Shown here: piece by piece, positions 1 through 7,861 of the stretch
Layout of the letters: every line of letters starts with the position of its first letter
How positions within the stretch are numbered: the first letter of the stretch is position 1
Assembly: GCA_030017825.1 (NCBI GenBank)
Contig: JASEGW010000006.1
Span: 1-26,534 of the forward strand
Direction of reading: 5' to 3'
DNA: 26,534 bases
From: a bacterium
GTDB lineage: Bacteria; UBA9089; JAHJRX01
Notes under the pieces: generated by a model
What the model saw: only the letters and a program-made list of their open reading frames with translations
Databases searched by the model: none
Told to the model about the DNA's origin: nothing
Made by a program: the position numbers and the translations under genes

Positions 1-60
1 CAATTTTTGAATAACTCCAGCCATTGCAGACATCTATAATCTTTTTTGTATCTATTGCTG

Positions 61-79
61 TTATTTCGCAGTAAGTCTA
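61..79 (+). repeat. 19-bp repeat shared with the right end of the window
   Basis: The 19 bases here (TTATTTCGCAGTAAGTCTA) recur exactly, as the reverse complement, at 26480-26498. There they lie just inside an inverted repeat flanking a transposase fragment. The copy here sits 43 nt upstream of hisS and overlaps the likely promoter region. It is probably a leftover of the same mobile-element family, but only 19 bp match, so this is inference. Confidence 0.5.
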
Positions 80-80
80 A

Positions 81-86
81 TATACT
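81..86 (+). promoter_or_regulatory. Possible -10 box for hisS
   Basis: TATACT lies 35 nt before the hisS ATG and is followed by TTTT, like the well-formed tRNA-Asn promoter at 25859-25864. No good -35 box is found at 16-18 bp; TTGCTG at 55-60 is 20 bp away. Treat as a weak candidate. Confidence 0.25.
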
Positions 87-121
87 TTTATCTTGAGATT
101 AGGTTAGTAGAAGGAAAAGTA

Positions 122-1402
122 ATGATTGAAGCTCCAAGAGGAACTAAAGATATTTTGCCTAACGAAATAAAAATTTGGCATTTTATTGAAGAAGTGAGTA
201 GAAAAATATTTGAAATTTATGGCTATAATGAAATTAGAACCCCTATTTTTGAATTTACAGAATTATTTATGCGAGGAATTGGAGAATTTACAGATATTGT
301 AAACAAAGAAATGTATACTTTTCAAGACCACAAAGGTAGAAATCTAACCTTACGTCCTGAAAATACAGCTTCTGTAGTAAGGGCTTATTTAGAACATGAG
401 CTAAACAAAAATTTACCTAATGCTAAATTGTATTATTTAGGCCCTATGTTTCGTTACGAAAGACCCCAAGCTGGAAGGCAGCGTCAATTTTGGCAAATTG
501 GTACCGAAGCTTTTGGAAGTGATAATCCAGGATTAGACGCAGAAGTAATTGCTATGATTTTACATCTTTTCTCAGAACTTGGGATTTCTAATTTAGAGAC
601 ACATATCAACAGCGTAGGCTGTAATAGTTGTCGGAATGATTATAAATTGGATTTAGTAAACCATCTTTCACCTCAAAAGGAGGAGCTTTGTTCTGACTGT
701 AAAGTAAAATTAAATAAAAATCCTTTGCGGATATTAGATTGCAAGAGAAAGAATTGTAGATCTTTAGCTAGTAAAATTCCTTCCATTGACTTATCTCTTT
801 GTAAAAGTTGTAAAGAACATTTAGATCAAGTTTGTGATTACTTAAAAGAATTAAATATAAACTATATAGTTAATCCTTATTTAGTTAGAGGTTTAGATTA
901 TTATACTCACACTACTTTTGAAATAATTGATAAAAGTTTAGGAGCTCAAAATGCTGTAGCTGCTGGGGGTAGGTATAATAACTTAATAGCCCAAATGGAA
1001 GGTCCGGATATTCCAGCTATAGGTTTTGCTGCAGGTATAGAAAGAATTATTCTTTCTATAAAAAACAGTTTTACATCAAACGAGAGAAATGATGATAATA
1101 AATCCATTTACTTAGCTACCACTTCTCCTAAGGCGCATCTTGCTGGAATAAAGATTATACAAGAACTGAGAAAAGCAGGTTTTATGGTAAATATGGATTG
1201 GACAAGTAAAAGCTTAAAAAGCCAATTAAGAAGAGCTCATAAATTAAGAGCTAATTTTACTATTATTTTAGGAGAAGAGGAAATAAGCAAACATGAGGTA
1301 GAGATAAAAAATATGAAAGATGGAAATCAAATTAGAGTTTCTATAGATAAGTTAAATGAGTATTTTGTCAAGAAGTTCTACGTAGAAGGTAAGTTAGTTT
1401 AA
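122..1402 (+). CDS. hisS: Histidyl-tRNA synthetase
   Basis: Charges tRNA-His with histidine in the cytoplasm (class II synthetase, homodimer in the family). The 426-aa length is normal. Visible signatures are the N-terminal GTKDILP (residues 7-13), motif 2 around FRYERPQAGRQRQF (110-123), the HisA loop RGLDYYTHTTFE (256-267), and motif 3 with GFAAGIER (301-308). The insertion domain carries paired cysteines at 167/170, 190/193, 207/212 and 227/230, a pattern seen in many HisRS of thermophilic and deep-branching bacteria and suggestive of metal binding. The ATG is preceded by AGAAGGAAAA at a good distance. It is followed by a 291-bp repeat-rich gap, so it is probably its own transcription unit or the end of one entering from the left. 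Confidence 0.97.
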   Translation: MIEAPRGTKDILPNEIKIWHFIEEVSRKIFEIYGYNEIRTPIFEFTELFMRGIGEFTDIVNKEMYTFQDHKGRNLTLRPENTASVVRAYLEHELNKNLPNAKLYYLGPMFRYERPQAGRQRQFWQIGTEAFGSDNPGLDAEVIAMILHLFSELGISNLETHINSVGCNSCRNDYKLDLVNHLSPQKEELCSDCKVKLNKNPLRILDCKRKNCRSLASKIPSIDLSLCKSCKEHLDQVCDYLKELNINYIVNPYLVRGLDYYTHTTFEIIDKSLGAQNAVAAGGRYNNLIAQMEGPDIPAIGFAAGIERIILSIKNSFTSNERNDDNKSIYLATTSPKAHLAGIKIIQELRKAGFMVNMDWTSKSLKSQLRRAHKLRANFTIILGEEEISKHEVEIKNMKDGNQIRVSIDKLNEYFVKKFYVEGKLV

Positions 1403-1693
1403 CAAAAATATGATTGCGTTTCAGCATAAGTTGCAAGTTGTATAACTCTAACATAACCTGAGTTCAACATAAGAATATGTTCCTTTATTTTAAGTTTAAA
1501 AATTAATATTTCTTCGCTAAATTGAAATCTTAACGAAAAATACATAATTTTTAATTTCTTCTTTTTCTTTAAAAATTAAATAGTTTCCTAATTTCAATTA
1601 ATGCTCAGAAATACTAATCTTTAAACTTAGGTTTATGCTGAATAGTTACGAAATGTATATATAATCAAAGAAAGGAAGATTACAAAATAAGTC
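1403..1693. other. Repeat-rich intergenic region between hisS and aspS
   Basis: No coding frame is convincing in these 291 bp. The stretch is full of imperfect inverted repeats: AACATA at 1466-1471 faces TATGTT nearby, AAAAATTAATATTTCTTCG around 1497-1515 faces a near-complement around 1531-1552, and AAATTGAAAT faces ATTTCAATT around 1519-1599. TTCAGCATAA at 1420-1429 is the reverse complement of part of the 43-bp repeat at 1607-1649. The whole gap therefore looks like a decayed miniature transposable element. No T-box core (AGGGTGG-type) is seen upstream of aspS. Confidence 0.5.
1607..1649 (+). repeat. 43-bp dispersed repeat, copy 1
   Basis: Matches 10128-10170 at 41 of 43 positions; the differences are C/T at repeat positions 8 and 13. 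It ends in TGCTGAATAGTTAC, as does the complete small element at 22023-22090. It lies directly upstream of the aspS ribosome-binding region. Confidence 0.85.
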
Positions 1694-3496
1694 ATGGATA
1701 TTTACCGAAATTGTAATTGTGAAGATTTAAGAATTACTAATGTGGGCAGGGAGGTTATTTTATCTGGCTGGGTGCAGCGGAGACGAGATCATGGTGGTTT
1801 GGTTTTTGTGGATTTAAGAGATAATTCAGGAATAGTTCAAATAGTTTTTAGTTCAGAGGTAGATATTCATGCTCATCTTTTGGCGCACAAAATAAGAACA
1901 GAATTTGTTATAAAAATAAAAGGAATGGTGTCTGCTCGTCCAGAAGGAACTAAAAATCTAAATTTATCTACTGGAGATATAGAAGTATATGCTGAAGAAT
2001 TAGTATTACTTAATGAAAGTAAGGTTTTACCATTTTTAATTGAAGAAGAAGTAGACGTTTCTGAAGATATTCGATTAAAATATCGCTATTTGGACATAAG
2101 ACGCCCCAATATGAAAAAAAATTTATTTATAAGACATAAAACTACTCAAATTACTCGAAATTTTTTAGATAAGCTTAATTTTATGGAAATCGAAACTCCT
2201 ATGCTTATTAAGAGTACCCCAGAAGGAGCTAGGGATTTCTTAGTGCCTAGCAGATTAAATCCAGGAAAGTTTTATGCTCTTCCTCAATCACCTCAATTGT
2301 TTAAGCAAATTTTAATGGCTTCTGGAATTGAGCGTTATTTTCAAATAGCTAAATGCTTTCGAGACGAAGATCTTCGTGCTGATCGACAGCCAGAGTTTAC
2401 CCAAGTTGACATAGAAATGTCTTTTATAAATATGGATGACATTTTAACTATTATTGAAAATCTATTAAAAGAAGTATTTAAAATAACTTTAGAACGAACT
2501 ATTAAAACTCCTTTTTTAAGAATGAGCTACCAGGAAGCTGTAGATAATTATGGTACTGATAAACCAGATATAAGATTTGACTTGAAACTATATGAAATCA
2601 CCGAAATAGTAAAAGATTCAGAATTTCAAGTTTTTAAGAGGGTAATTAAAGATAATGGTATAATAAAAGGGATAAAAGTACCCCAAAAAGCAGATTATTC
2701 GAGAAAAGAAATTGAAGATTTAACCTCTTTTGTAAGTATTTATGGAGCTAAAGGCTTATCTTTTTTTAAGGTAGTAGGAAATGAACTAGAATCTCCTATT
2801 ACTAAATTTTTTGACAAAGAACTATTACAGAATATTTATCGAATTACAAAAGCTAATGACGGTGATATACTCTTTTTTGTAGCTGATCAGCCAAAAGTTG
2901 TTAATCTATCTCTTTCTAATCTAAGATTACATATAGCTAAAGAGTTAAATTTAATAGATAATAGCTTATATAAATTTTTGTGGGTAGTAGATTTCCCGTT
3001 TTTAGAATATAACGAGGACGAAAAAAGATGGGAATGCATGCACCATCCTTTTACTTCTCCAACTGAAGAAAGTATGCATTTATTAGAAGCAAATCCCCAA
3101 AAAGTAAAAGCAAAAGCTTATGATTTAGTCTTAAATGGAGTAGAGATTGGAGGAGGAAGTATTAGAATCCACAAAAGAGAGTTACAGGAAAGAGTGTTTA
3201 ATATATTAAATATATCTTCAGTTGAAGCCAAGAAGAAGTTTGGTTTTTTATTAGAAGCTTTTGATTATGGAACTCCTCCTCATGGAGGCATAGCTTTGGG
3301 CTTGGATCGTTTATTAGCTACTATGCTTAATGCTATATCTATTCGAGATTTTATAGCTTTTCCTAAAACACAAAGCGGTACTTGTTTATTAACAAATGCT
3401 CCTTTCGATGTTAACAAAAATCAATTAAAAGAATTATATATTAAGACAGATGTAATAACTCCTTTAAATAAAGAAAAATTAATAGTCAAAAGCTAA
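1694..3496 (+). CDS. aspS: Aspartyl-tRNA synthetase (bacterial type)
   Basis: Charges tRNA-Asp, and possibly also tRNA-Asn, with aspartate. At 600 aa it has the full bacterial layout: N-terminal OB-fold anticodon-binding domain (about 1-105), class II core, GAD insertion (about 285-420) and C-terminal extension. Motif 2 is FRDEDLRADRQPEFTQ (222-237); motif 3 is GLDRLLAT (536-543). The anticodon domain reads RRRDHGG with His at 33, where E. coli discriminating AspRS has Leu; His here is associated with non-discriminating enzymes. If so, Asp-tRNA-Asn would be amidated by GatCAB, which is not in this window. The ATG is preceded by AAAGGAAG about 15 nt upstream, a long spacing, but the N-terminus aligns with family members from residue 1. 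It is followed after 39 nt by phoH. Confidence 0.97.
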   Translation: MDIYRNCNCEDLRITNVGREVILSGWVQRRRDHGGLVFVDLRDNSGIVQIVFSSEVDIHAHLLAHKIRTEFVIKIKGMVSARPEGTKNLNLSTGDIEVYAEELVLLNESKVLPFLIEEEVDVSEDIRLKYRYLDIRRPNMKKNLFIRHKTTQITRNFLDKLNFMEIETPMLIKSTPEGARDFLVPSRLNPGKFYALPQSPQLFKQILMASGIERYFQIAKCFRDEDLRADRQPEFTQVDIEMSFINMDDILTIIENLLKEVFKITLERTIKTPFLRMSYQEAVDNYGTDKPDIRFDLKLYEITEIVKDSEFQVFKRVIKDNGIIKGIKVPQKADYSRKEIEDLTSFVSIYGAKGLSFFKVVGNELESPITKFFDKELLQNIYRITKANDGDILFFVADQPKVVNLSLSNLRLHIAKELNLIDNSLYKFLWVVDFPFLEYNEDEKRWECMHHPFTSPTEESMHLLEANPQKVKAKAYDLVLNGVEIGGGSIRIHKRELQERVFNILNISSVEAKKKFGFLLEAFDYGTPPHGGIALGLDRLLATMLNAISIRDFIAFPKTQSGTCLLTNAPFDVNKNQLKELYIKTDVITPLNKEKLIVKS

Positions 3497-3535
3497 TACT
3501 AATAGTTGAAAGTATGTATCTTAAGAGGTATATGT

Positions 3536-4504
3536 TTGGAAAAAAAAATTATTTTAGAAAATAATGAAGAAATTATGAATCTATTGGGCAGCAATGATGA
3601 AAATTTAAAAATTATTCGAAAGCACTTTAAATCTAAAATCATTCCCAGAGGAAATGAATTAATATTTATAGGGAATAAAGATGAAATAACTTATGCGTAC
3701 CGAATTTTTGAGGAATTAATTGGAATTATGAGAACTGGCATTATTATTAAACCTCCTGAAGTGAAGTACGCTTTAAATATTTTAACAAAAGAAAAAGATA
3801 TAGATTTAATTTCAGTATTTACGGAATCAGTTTATGTTTCTCCCAAGGGAAGAACTATAAGACCTAAGACTATAACTCAAAAAAAATATGTAGAAGCTAC
3901 TTTTAAAAATGATATTACTATTTGTATTGGACCAGCAGGCACAGGAAAAACTTATTTAGCTGTAGCTATGGCTATTTCATCTTTAGACAGAGGAGAAGTA
4001 GATAGAATTATTTTAACTAGACCAGCAGTAGAAGCTGGAGAACGATTAGGTTTTTTGCCTGGTTCATTACAAGAAAAAATAAGTCCTTATCTTAAACCTC
4101 TTTATGATGCTCTTTATTATATGATTGGGGTAGAGAAACTTCACCAATTAATAGAACAAGAAGTAATTGAAATTGCTCCTTTGGCTTTTATGAGAGGTCG
4201 TACTTTAAACAATTCTTTTATTATTTTAGATGAAGCCCAAAATACTACTCCTGAACAAATAAAAATGTTTCTAACTCGATTAGGTTTCGAATCTAAAATC
4301 ATTATTACTGGAGATATTACTCAAATTGATCTGCAAAAAAAAAGTGCTTCGGGATTAGTTCAGATTCAATCTATTCTCAAAGATATAGAAGGAATTTGCT
4401 TTATCTATTTTACTGAATGTGATGTGGTTAGACATAATTTGGTTCAAAAGATTGTAAAAGCTTATGAAAAATATGAGAAAAGCAGAGTAAAAAACAATGT
4501 TTAA
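3536..4504 (+). CDS. phoH: PhoH-like ATPase
   Basis: Cytoplasmic P-loop ATPase of the PhoH family, commonly next to the pgpH and ybeY genes and thought to act in RNA metabolism; its exact role is unsettled. From the TTG at 3536 the protein has 322 aa. It contains Walker A GPAGTGKT (about residues 136-143), the following segment typical of PhoH (TRPAVEAGERLGFLPG) and Walker B IILDEAQN. I prefer TTG 3536 because AAGAGG at 3523-3528 lies 7 nt before it and the product begins like family members (MEKKIILEN). An earlier in-frame TTG at 3506 would add 10 residues but has no Shine-Dalgarno sequence. The 3' end overlaps the next gene by 8 nt, so translation is probably coupled. Confidence 0.95.
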   Translation: MEKKIILENNEEIMNLLGSNDENLKIIRKHFKSKIIPRGNELIFIGNKDEITYAYRIFEELIGIMRTGIIIKPPEVKYALNILTKEKDIDLISVFTESVYVSPKGRTIRPKTITQKKYVEATFKNDITICIGPAGTGKTYLAVAMAISSLDRGEVDRIILTRPAVEAGERLGFLPGSLQEKISPYLKPLYDALYYMIGVEKLHQLIEQEVIEIAPLAFMRGRTLNNSFIILDEAQNTTPEQIKMFLTRLGFESKIIITGDITQIDLQKKSASGLVQIQSILKDIEGICFIYFTECDVVRHNLVQKIVKAYEKYEKSRVKNNV

Positions 4505-6776
4505 ATTTACCAAATATTTAAAAAGATTGAAGACCAATCTTCAAGAACTGTTTTATCCAAAATTTAGAAAGCTATATCGCTTAATCTTAATTTCTTTAAT
4601 GTTAGTTGCTTTAGTGCTTCTTATGTCAAAGGGCAAAAAAACTATTGAGTATCCAAAAGAAGGTGATTTTAGTCCAAGCTTTTTTAAAGCCCCTTTTGAA
4701 TTCTATTATGAAGATAAAATAGCTACTCAGCTAAAGGAAAAAGAAGCTATTTTACATATAAAGCCTGTTTATAATCTTAATCTTGACATTATTCCCTCTT
4801 TAACCAACAGAATTAATGCTTTCTTTAATGATATTAAATCTATAAAACAAAGAGAATTTAAAGATGAAGTTAGTAGATTGTCTGCCTTAAAATTAAAAAT
4901 GGATAAAACTAATTTATCAGATGATAATCTAATCTTCTTATTAAGATATTCAGATTTAGATAAGATTGAAAAAAGCGTTATTAATGTTCTGAAAAAATGT
5001 TTAAAAAAAGGTATCACTTTTATAGATGAGAAAAAACTTGAATCTGACATTATGGAAGGAATTACTATAATACGCGTTGAGAAGAAAATAGCTAAAAAGT
5101 TAACAGTAAATTCTTTGGATGAATTTTACCAGTTGAAAAATATAGAATCAGTTGCCAAAAAATTTATAGATATTTCTTTTGGAGACAAGACTAAAAATAT
5201 CATAAAAGAAATAATAACCTCATGGGCTGTTCCTAATTTAACTTTCAACAAAGAGGAAACTCAAAAACGTATCAGAGTAGCAAAGGAAAATATTAAACCT
5301 GCGAAGTATTTGGTAGCTAAAGGAGAAAAAATTGTAGCTAATGGAGAGAAGGTTGATTATCATGCTGCTCAAAAATTAAAGACTTTATATAGTCTTCAAA
5401 TTAAGAGTTTAAAAGTCCGATTAAACAATATTGTAGGCTTTAGTATCTTAATTTCTATTTTAGTAATTTTAATGATTATCTATCTACTGAGATTTCAACC
5501 AAAGTTTTCTGTAGGAGAAAATGAGTTAGTGCTTCTAAGTATGGTTGTTTTAATATCTGTAGTTTTAGCTAAAATCATTATCTGGCATGGAGAATTACCA
5601 CTTTACATTATTCCTATTGCTACTTCTTCTATGTTAATTGCTATATTCTTAAATCAAGAAATTGCTTTACTTGCTACTGTTTTTTTAAGTATTGTTGTTA
5701 GCATTATGTCAGGAGACGACTTAGAACTGTTGATTCTCTACTTTGGAAGTGGCATGACTGCTATTTATGCCTCTTCTTTCGCTAAAGTGAGAAGTGATTT
5801 GACTAAGACAGGAATAGTAATTTCTTTGATTAATATTGGTATTGTTTCTGGATTTGGTTTAGTAAATCAGGTAAATTATGCTTCTTTAGGGATCTCTCTT
5901 CTTTGGGCTTTTAGTAATGGTATGATTTCTGCAATATTGGCTATGGGAATTTTGCCTTTCTTGGAAAACTTATTTATGATTACAACTAATTTTAAACTAT
6001 TAGAGTTATCAGACCTAAATACTCCTATTTTACATGAACTTTCTTTAGAAGCACCTGGAACTTATCATCATAGTCAACTTATAGGAAATTTAGCGGAAAG
6101 AGCAGCTGATGCTGTGGGAGCTAATATTTTATTAGCTCGAGTAGGAGCTTATTACCATGATATTGGAAAAGTTAATAAGCCTGAGTATTTTGTAGAAAAC
6201 CAAACAGACTATAATCGCCATGAAGGCTTAAAACCTACCTTAAGTGCTTCTATTTTAAAAGCTCATGTTAAGGATGGGGTAGAAATTGCCAAAAAAGGGA
6301 AGCTACCTCAGAGAATTATTGATATTATTCAAGAGCATCATGGAAATTCTTTAATGTCTTATTTTTATCATTTAGCTTGCGAAGAGAGTAAAGGAAAAAA
6401 TGAAAAAGAGATTTCGGTGGTAGATGAAGAAAGTTTTCGTTATCCTGGACCCCTTCCTCAATCTAAAGAAGCTGCTATTATTATGTTAGCTGATGCCGTG
6501 GAAGCGACTATTAGGACTTTACCTAAACCTACTCATACCAGGATTGAAGGAACAGTAAAAAAGGTTATAAACAATAAATTTATTGATTCTCAACTTGATG
6601 AATGCGATCTATCTCTAAGAGACCTAAATAAAATTGCAAGTACTTTTTCTATAGTACTCTCTAGTGCTTATCATGCTCGCGTGGAATATCCTAAAGAGGA
6701 GGCATTTAAAGAGAGGACAATTAATGCAAGTTCAGATAATAAACCGTCAAAGAAAAGAACCAATAAGCAACCGTAA
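4497..6776 (+). CDS. pgpH: PgpH/YqfF-type seven-TM HD-domain phosphodiesterase
   Basis: Membrane phosphohydrolase of the 7TMR-HD family; characterised members such as Listeria PgpH hydrolyse cyclic di-AMP. The 759-aa protein has an N-terminal membrane segment (about 28-44), a large extracytoplasmic 7TMR-HDED domain (about 50-305), a cluster of membrane helices (about 310-495) and a cytoplasmic HD domain. Metal-site residues are visible: H525 in GTYHHS, H554-D555 in YYHDIGK, H590, H614-H615 in EHH, and D666 in LADAVEAT. The length is usual for the family. It overlaps phoH by 8 nt and ybeY by 53 nt, matching the phoH-pgpH-ybeY-dgkA order seen in many bacteria. It implies the organism makes c-di-AMP, though no diadenylate cyclase is present here. 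Confidence 0.95.
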   Translation: MFKFTKYLKRLKTNLQELFYPKFRKLYRLILISLMLVALVLLMSKGKKTIEYPKEGDFSPSFFKAPFEFYYEDKIATQLKEKEAILHIKPVYNLNLDIIPSLTNRINAFFNDIKSIKQREFKDEVSRLSALKLKMDKTNLSDDNLIFLLRYSDLDKIEKSVINVLKKCLKKGITFIDEKKLESDIMEGITIIRVEKKIAKKLTVNSLDEFYQLKNIESVAKKFIDISFGDKTKNIIKEIITSWAVPNLTFNKEETQKRIRVAKENIKPAKYLVAKGEKIVANGEKVDYHAAQKLKTLYSLQIKSLKVRLNNIVGFSILISILVILMIIYLLRFQPKFSVGENELVLLSMVVLISVVLAKIIIWHGELPLYIIPIATSSMLIAIFLNQEIALLATVFLSIVVSIMSGDDLELLILYFGSGMTAIYASSFAKVRSDLTKTGIVISLINIGIVSGFGLVNQVNYASLGISLLWAFSNGMISAILAMGILPFLENLFMITTNFKLLELSDLNTPILHELSLEAPGTYHHSQLIGNLAERAADAVGANILLARVGAYYHDIGKVNKPEYFVENQTDYNRHEGLKPTLSASILKAHVKDGVEIAKKGKLPQRIIDIIQEHHGNSLMSYFYHLACEESKGKNEKEISVVDEESFRYPGPLPQSKEAAIIMLADAVEATIRTLPKPTHTRIEGTVKKVINNKFIDSQLDECDLSLRDLNKIASTFSIVLSSAYHARVEYPKEEAFKERTINASSDNKPSKKRTNKQP

Positions 6777-7152
6777 AATCAATAATATTGTGAATAAAAT
6801 TCTGAAATACTTAAAAGTAAAAGGAAAAATTAGTATTGTATTTTGTAATGACCAATTTATAAAAAAATTAAATAAAGAGTATCGAAGTATTAATAAGCCA
6901 ACTGATGTTCTTTCTTTTGCCTTTAGAGAAACTTTTTATCCTTTGGACATAGAGCAATCTTTTTTAGGTGAAATTATTATTTCTGTCCAAATTGTTCGCA
7001 AGCAAGCTAATAGATTTAAACATAGTTTTGACAAAGAGCTTACTATTTTACTTATTCATGGAATCTTGCATCTTTTAGAATATAACCATTTAAAGATTAA
7101 AGATGCTGCAAGAATGCAAAAAAAAGAAAAGGAGTTATTAGCATTAATCTAA
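6724..7152 (+). CDS. ybeY: Endoribonuclease YbeY
   Basis: Metal-dependent endoribonuclease for 16S rRNA 3' maturation and ribosome quality control in the family. From ATG 6724 it has 142 aa, the usual size. The three zinc-ligand histidines are H112, H116 and H122 in HGILHLLEYNH; the common family form is HGxLHLxGYDH, so Gly-to-Glu and Asp-to-Asn changes lie between intact ligands. Upstream NKPTDVLSF (57-65) is the second conserved block. I chose 6724 because AGAGAGG lies about 7 nt before it and the product begins like other YbeY; the frame is open further upstream only as a shadow inside pgpH. It overlaps the next gene's probable ATT start by 10 nt. Confidence 0.94.
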   Translation: MQVQIINRQRKEPISNRKINNIVNKILKYLKVKGKISIVFCNDQFIKKLNKEYRSINKPTDVLSFAFRETFYPLDIEQSFLGEIIISVQIVRKQANRFKHSFDKELTILLIHGILHLLEYNHLKIKDAARMQKKEKELLALI

Positions 7153-7853
7153 ATACTTTAAAAATTGTTCAAAGTTTTAATTATGCTTTAGCGGGAATTG
7201 TATATGGATTGCGTACCCAAAAACATATGCGGGCTCATTTTATAATTGCTTTTTTAATATTTACAGTAACTCTTTTTTTAGATTTATCCCGTATTGAGCT
7301 AGTAATCTTATTCTTTTCTGTAGCTTTAGTCTTAGTATCTGAAATGATCAATACAGCCATAGAGTCTATTTTAGATCTAATTACTGAAGATCATTACCAT
7401 ACTATGGCTCGCATTGGAAAAGATGTATCTGCAGGAGCAGTTTTAGTTGCTTCTTTGAACGCAATAATTGTTGGATATCTAATCCTATATCCTCATTTTA
7501 GTTATACTTTTGAAAATACAGTTATCAATAAAGTTCGGCAAATACCCGGATATATTGTTTTCATTAGTCTTATTTTAGTAGTTCTTATTACCATAATAGG
7601 AAAGATATATATTGGACGAGGAACTCCTATGCAAGGTGGTATGCCTAGCGGGCATAGTGCTATAGCTTTTTCTATTTGGACATCTATTGCCTTTATCACT
7701 AAGGATCCTTTAATTATAGTTTTAACTTTTTTATTAGCTATCCTTTTAGGCAGAAGTAGAATTGGAAGTGGATTTCATAACAATATTGAAGTTGCTATTG
7801 GAGCAGCATTAGGTGTACTAGTTACTTCTGCAATATTCTTAATACTTAGATAA
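7143..7853 (+). CDS. Fusion of DgkA-type lipid kinase with PAP2 phosphatase
   Basis: Integral membrane protein of about 236 aa joining a prokaryotic diacylglycerol/undecaprenol kinase domain (1-115) to a PAP2 phosphatase domain (about 130-236). Kinase residues include EMINTAIE (67-74) and KDVSAGA (93-99). The PAP2 part shows PSGHS (168-172) and SRIGSGFH (205-212), but the usual final Asp is Glu216 and the first PAP2 motif is poor. Substrates are probably undecaprenol and undecaprenyl phosphates or DAG/PA, so the fusion may salvage the lipid carrier. The conserved kinase N-terminus (SFNYALAGIVYGLRTQ) lies upstream of the only canonical in-frame start, TTG 7209. The frame runs back to a stop at 7098, and ATT at 7143, 8 nt after GGAG, is the best start. 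It overlaps ybeY by 10 nt. An ATG-to-ATT error in the read is the alternative. Confidence 0.85.
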   Translation: MNLNTLKIVQSFNYALAGIVYGLRTQKHMRAHFIIAFLIFTVTLFLDLSRIELVILFFSVALVLVSEMINTAIESILDLITEDHYHTMARIGKDVSAGAVLVASLNAIIVGYLILYPHFSYTFENTVINKVRQIPGYIVFISLILVVLITIIGKIYIGRGTPMQGGMPSGHSAIAFSIWTSIAFITKDPLIIVLTFLLAILLGRSRIGSGFHNNIEVAIGAALGVLVTSAIFLILR

Positions 7854-7861
7854 AGGAGTTT

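Noticed and set aside
1403..1693. T-box riboswitch upstream of aspS
   Set aside because: No AGGGTGG-type T-box core or matching anti-terminator was found; the folds present look like mobile-repeat palindromes.
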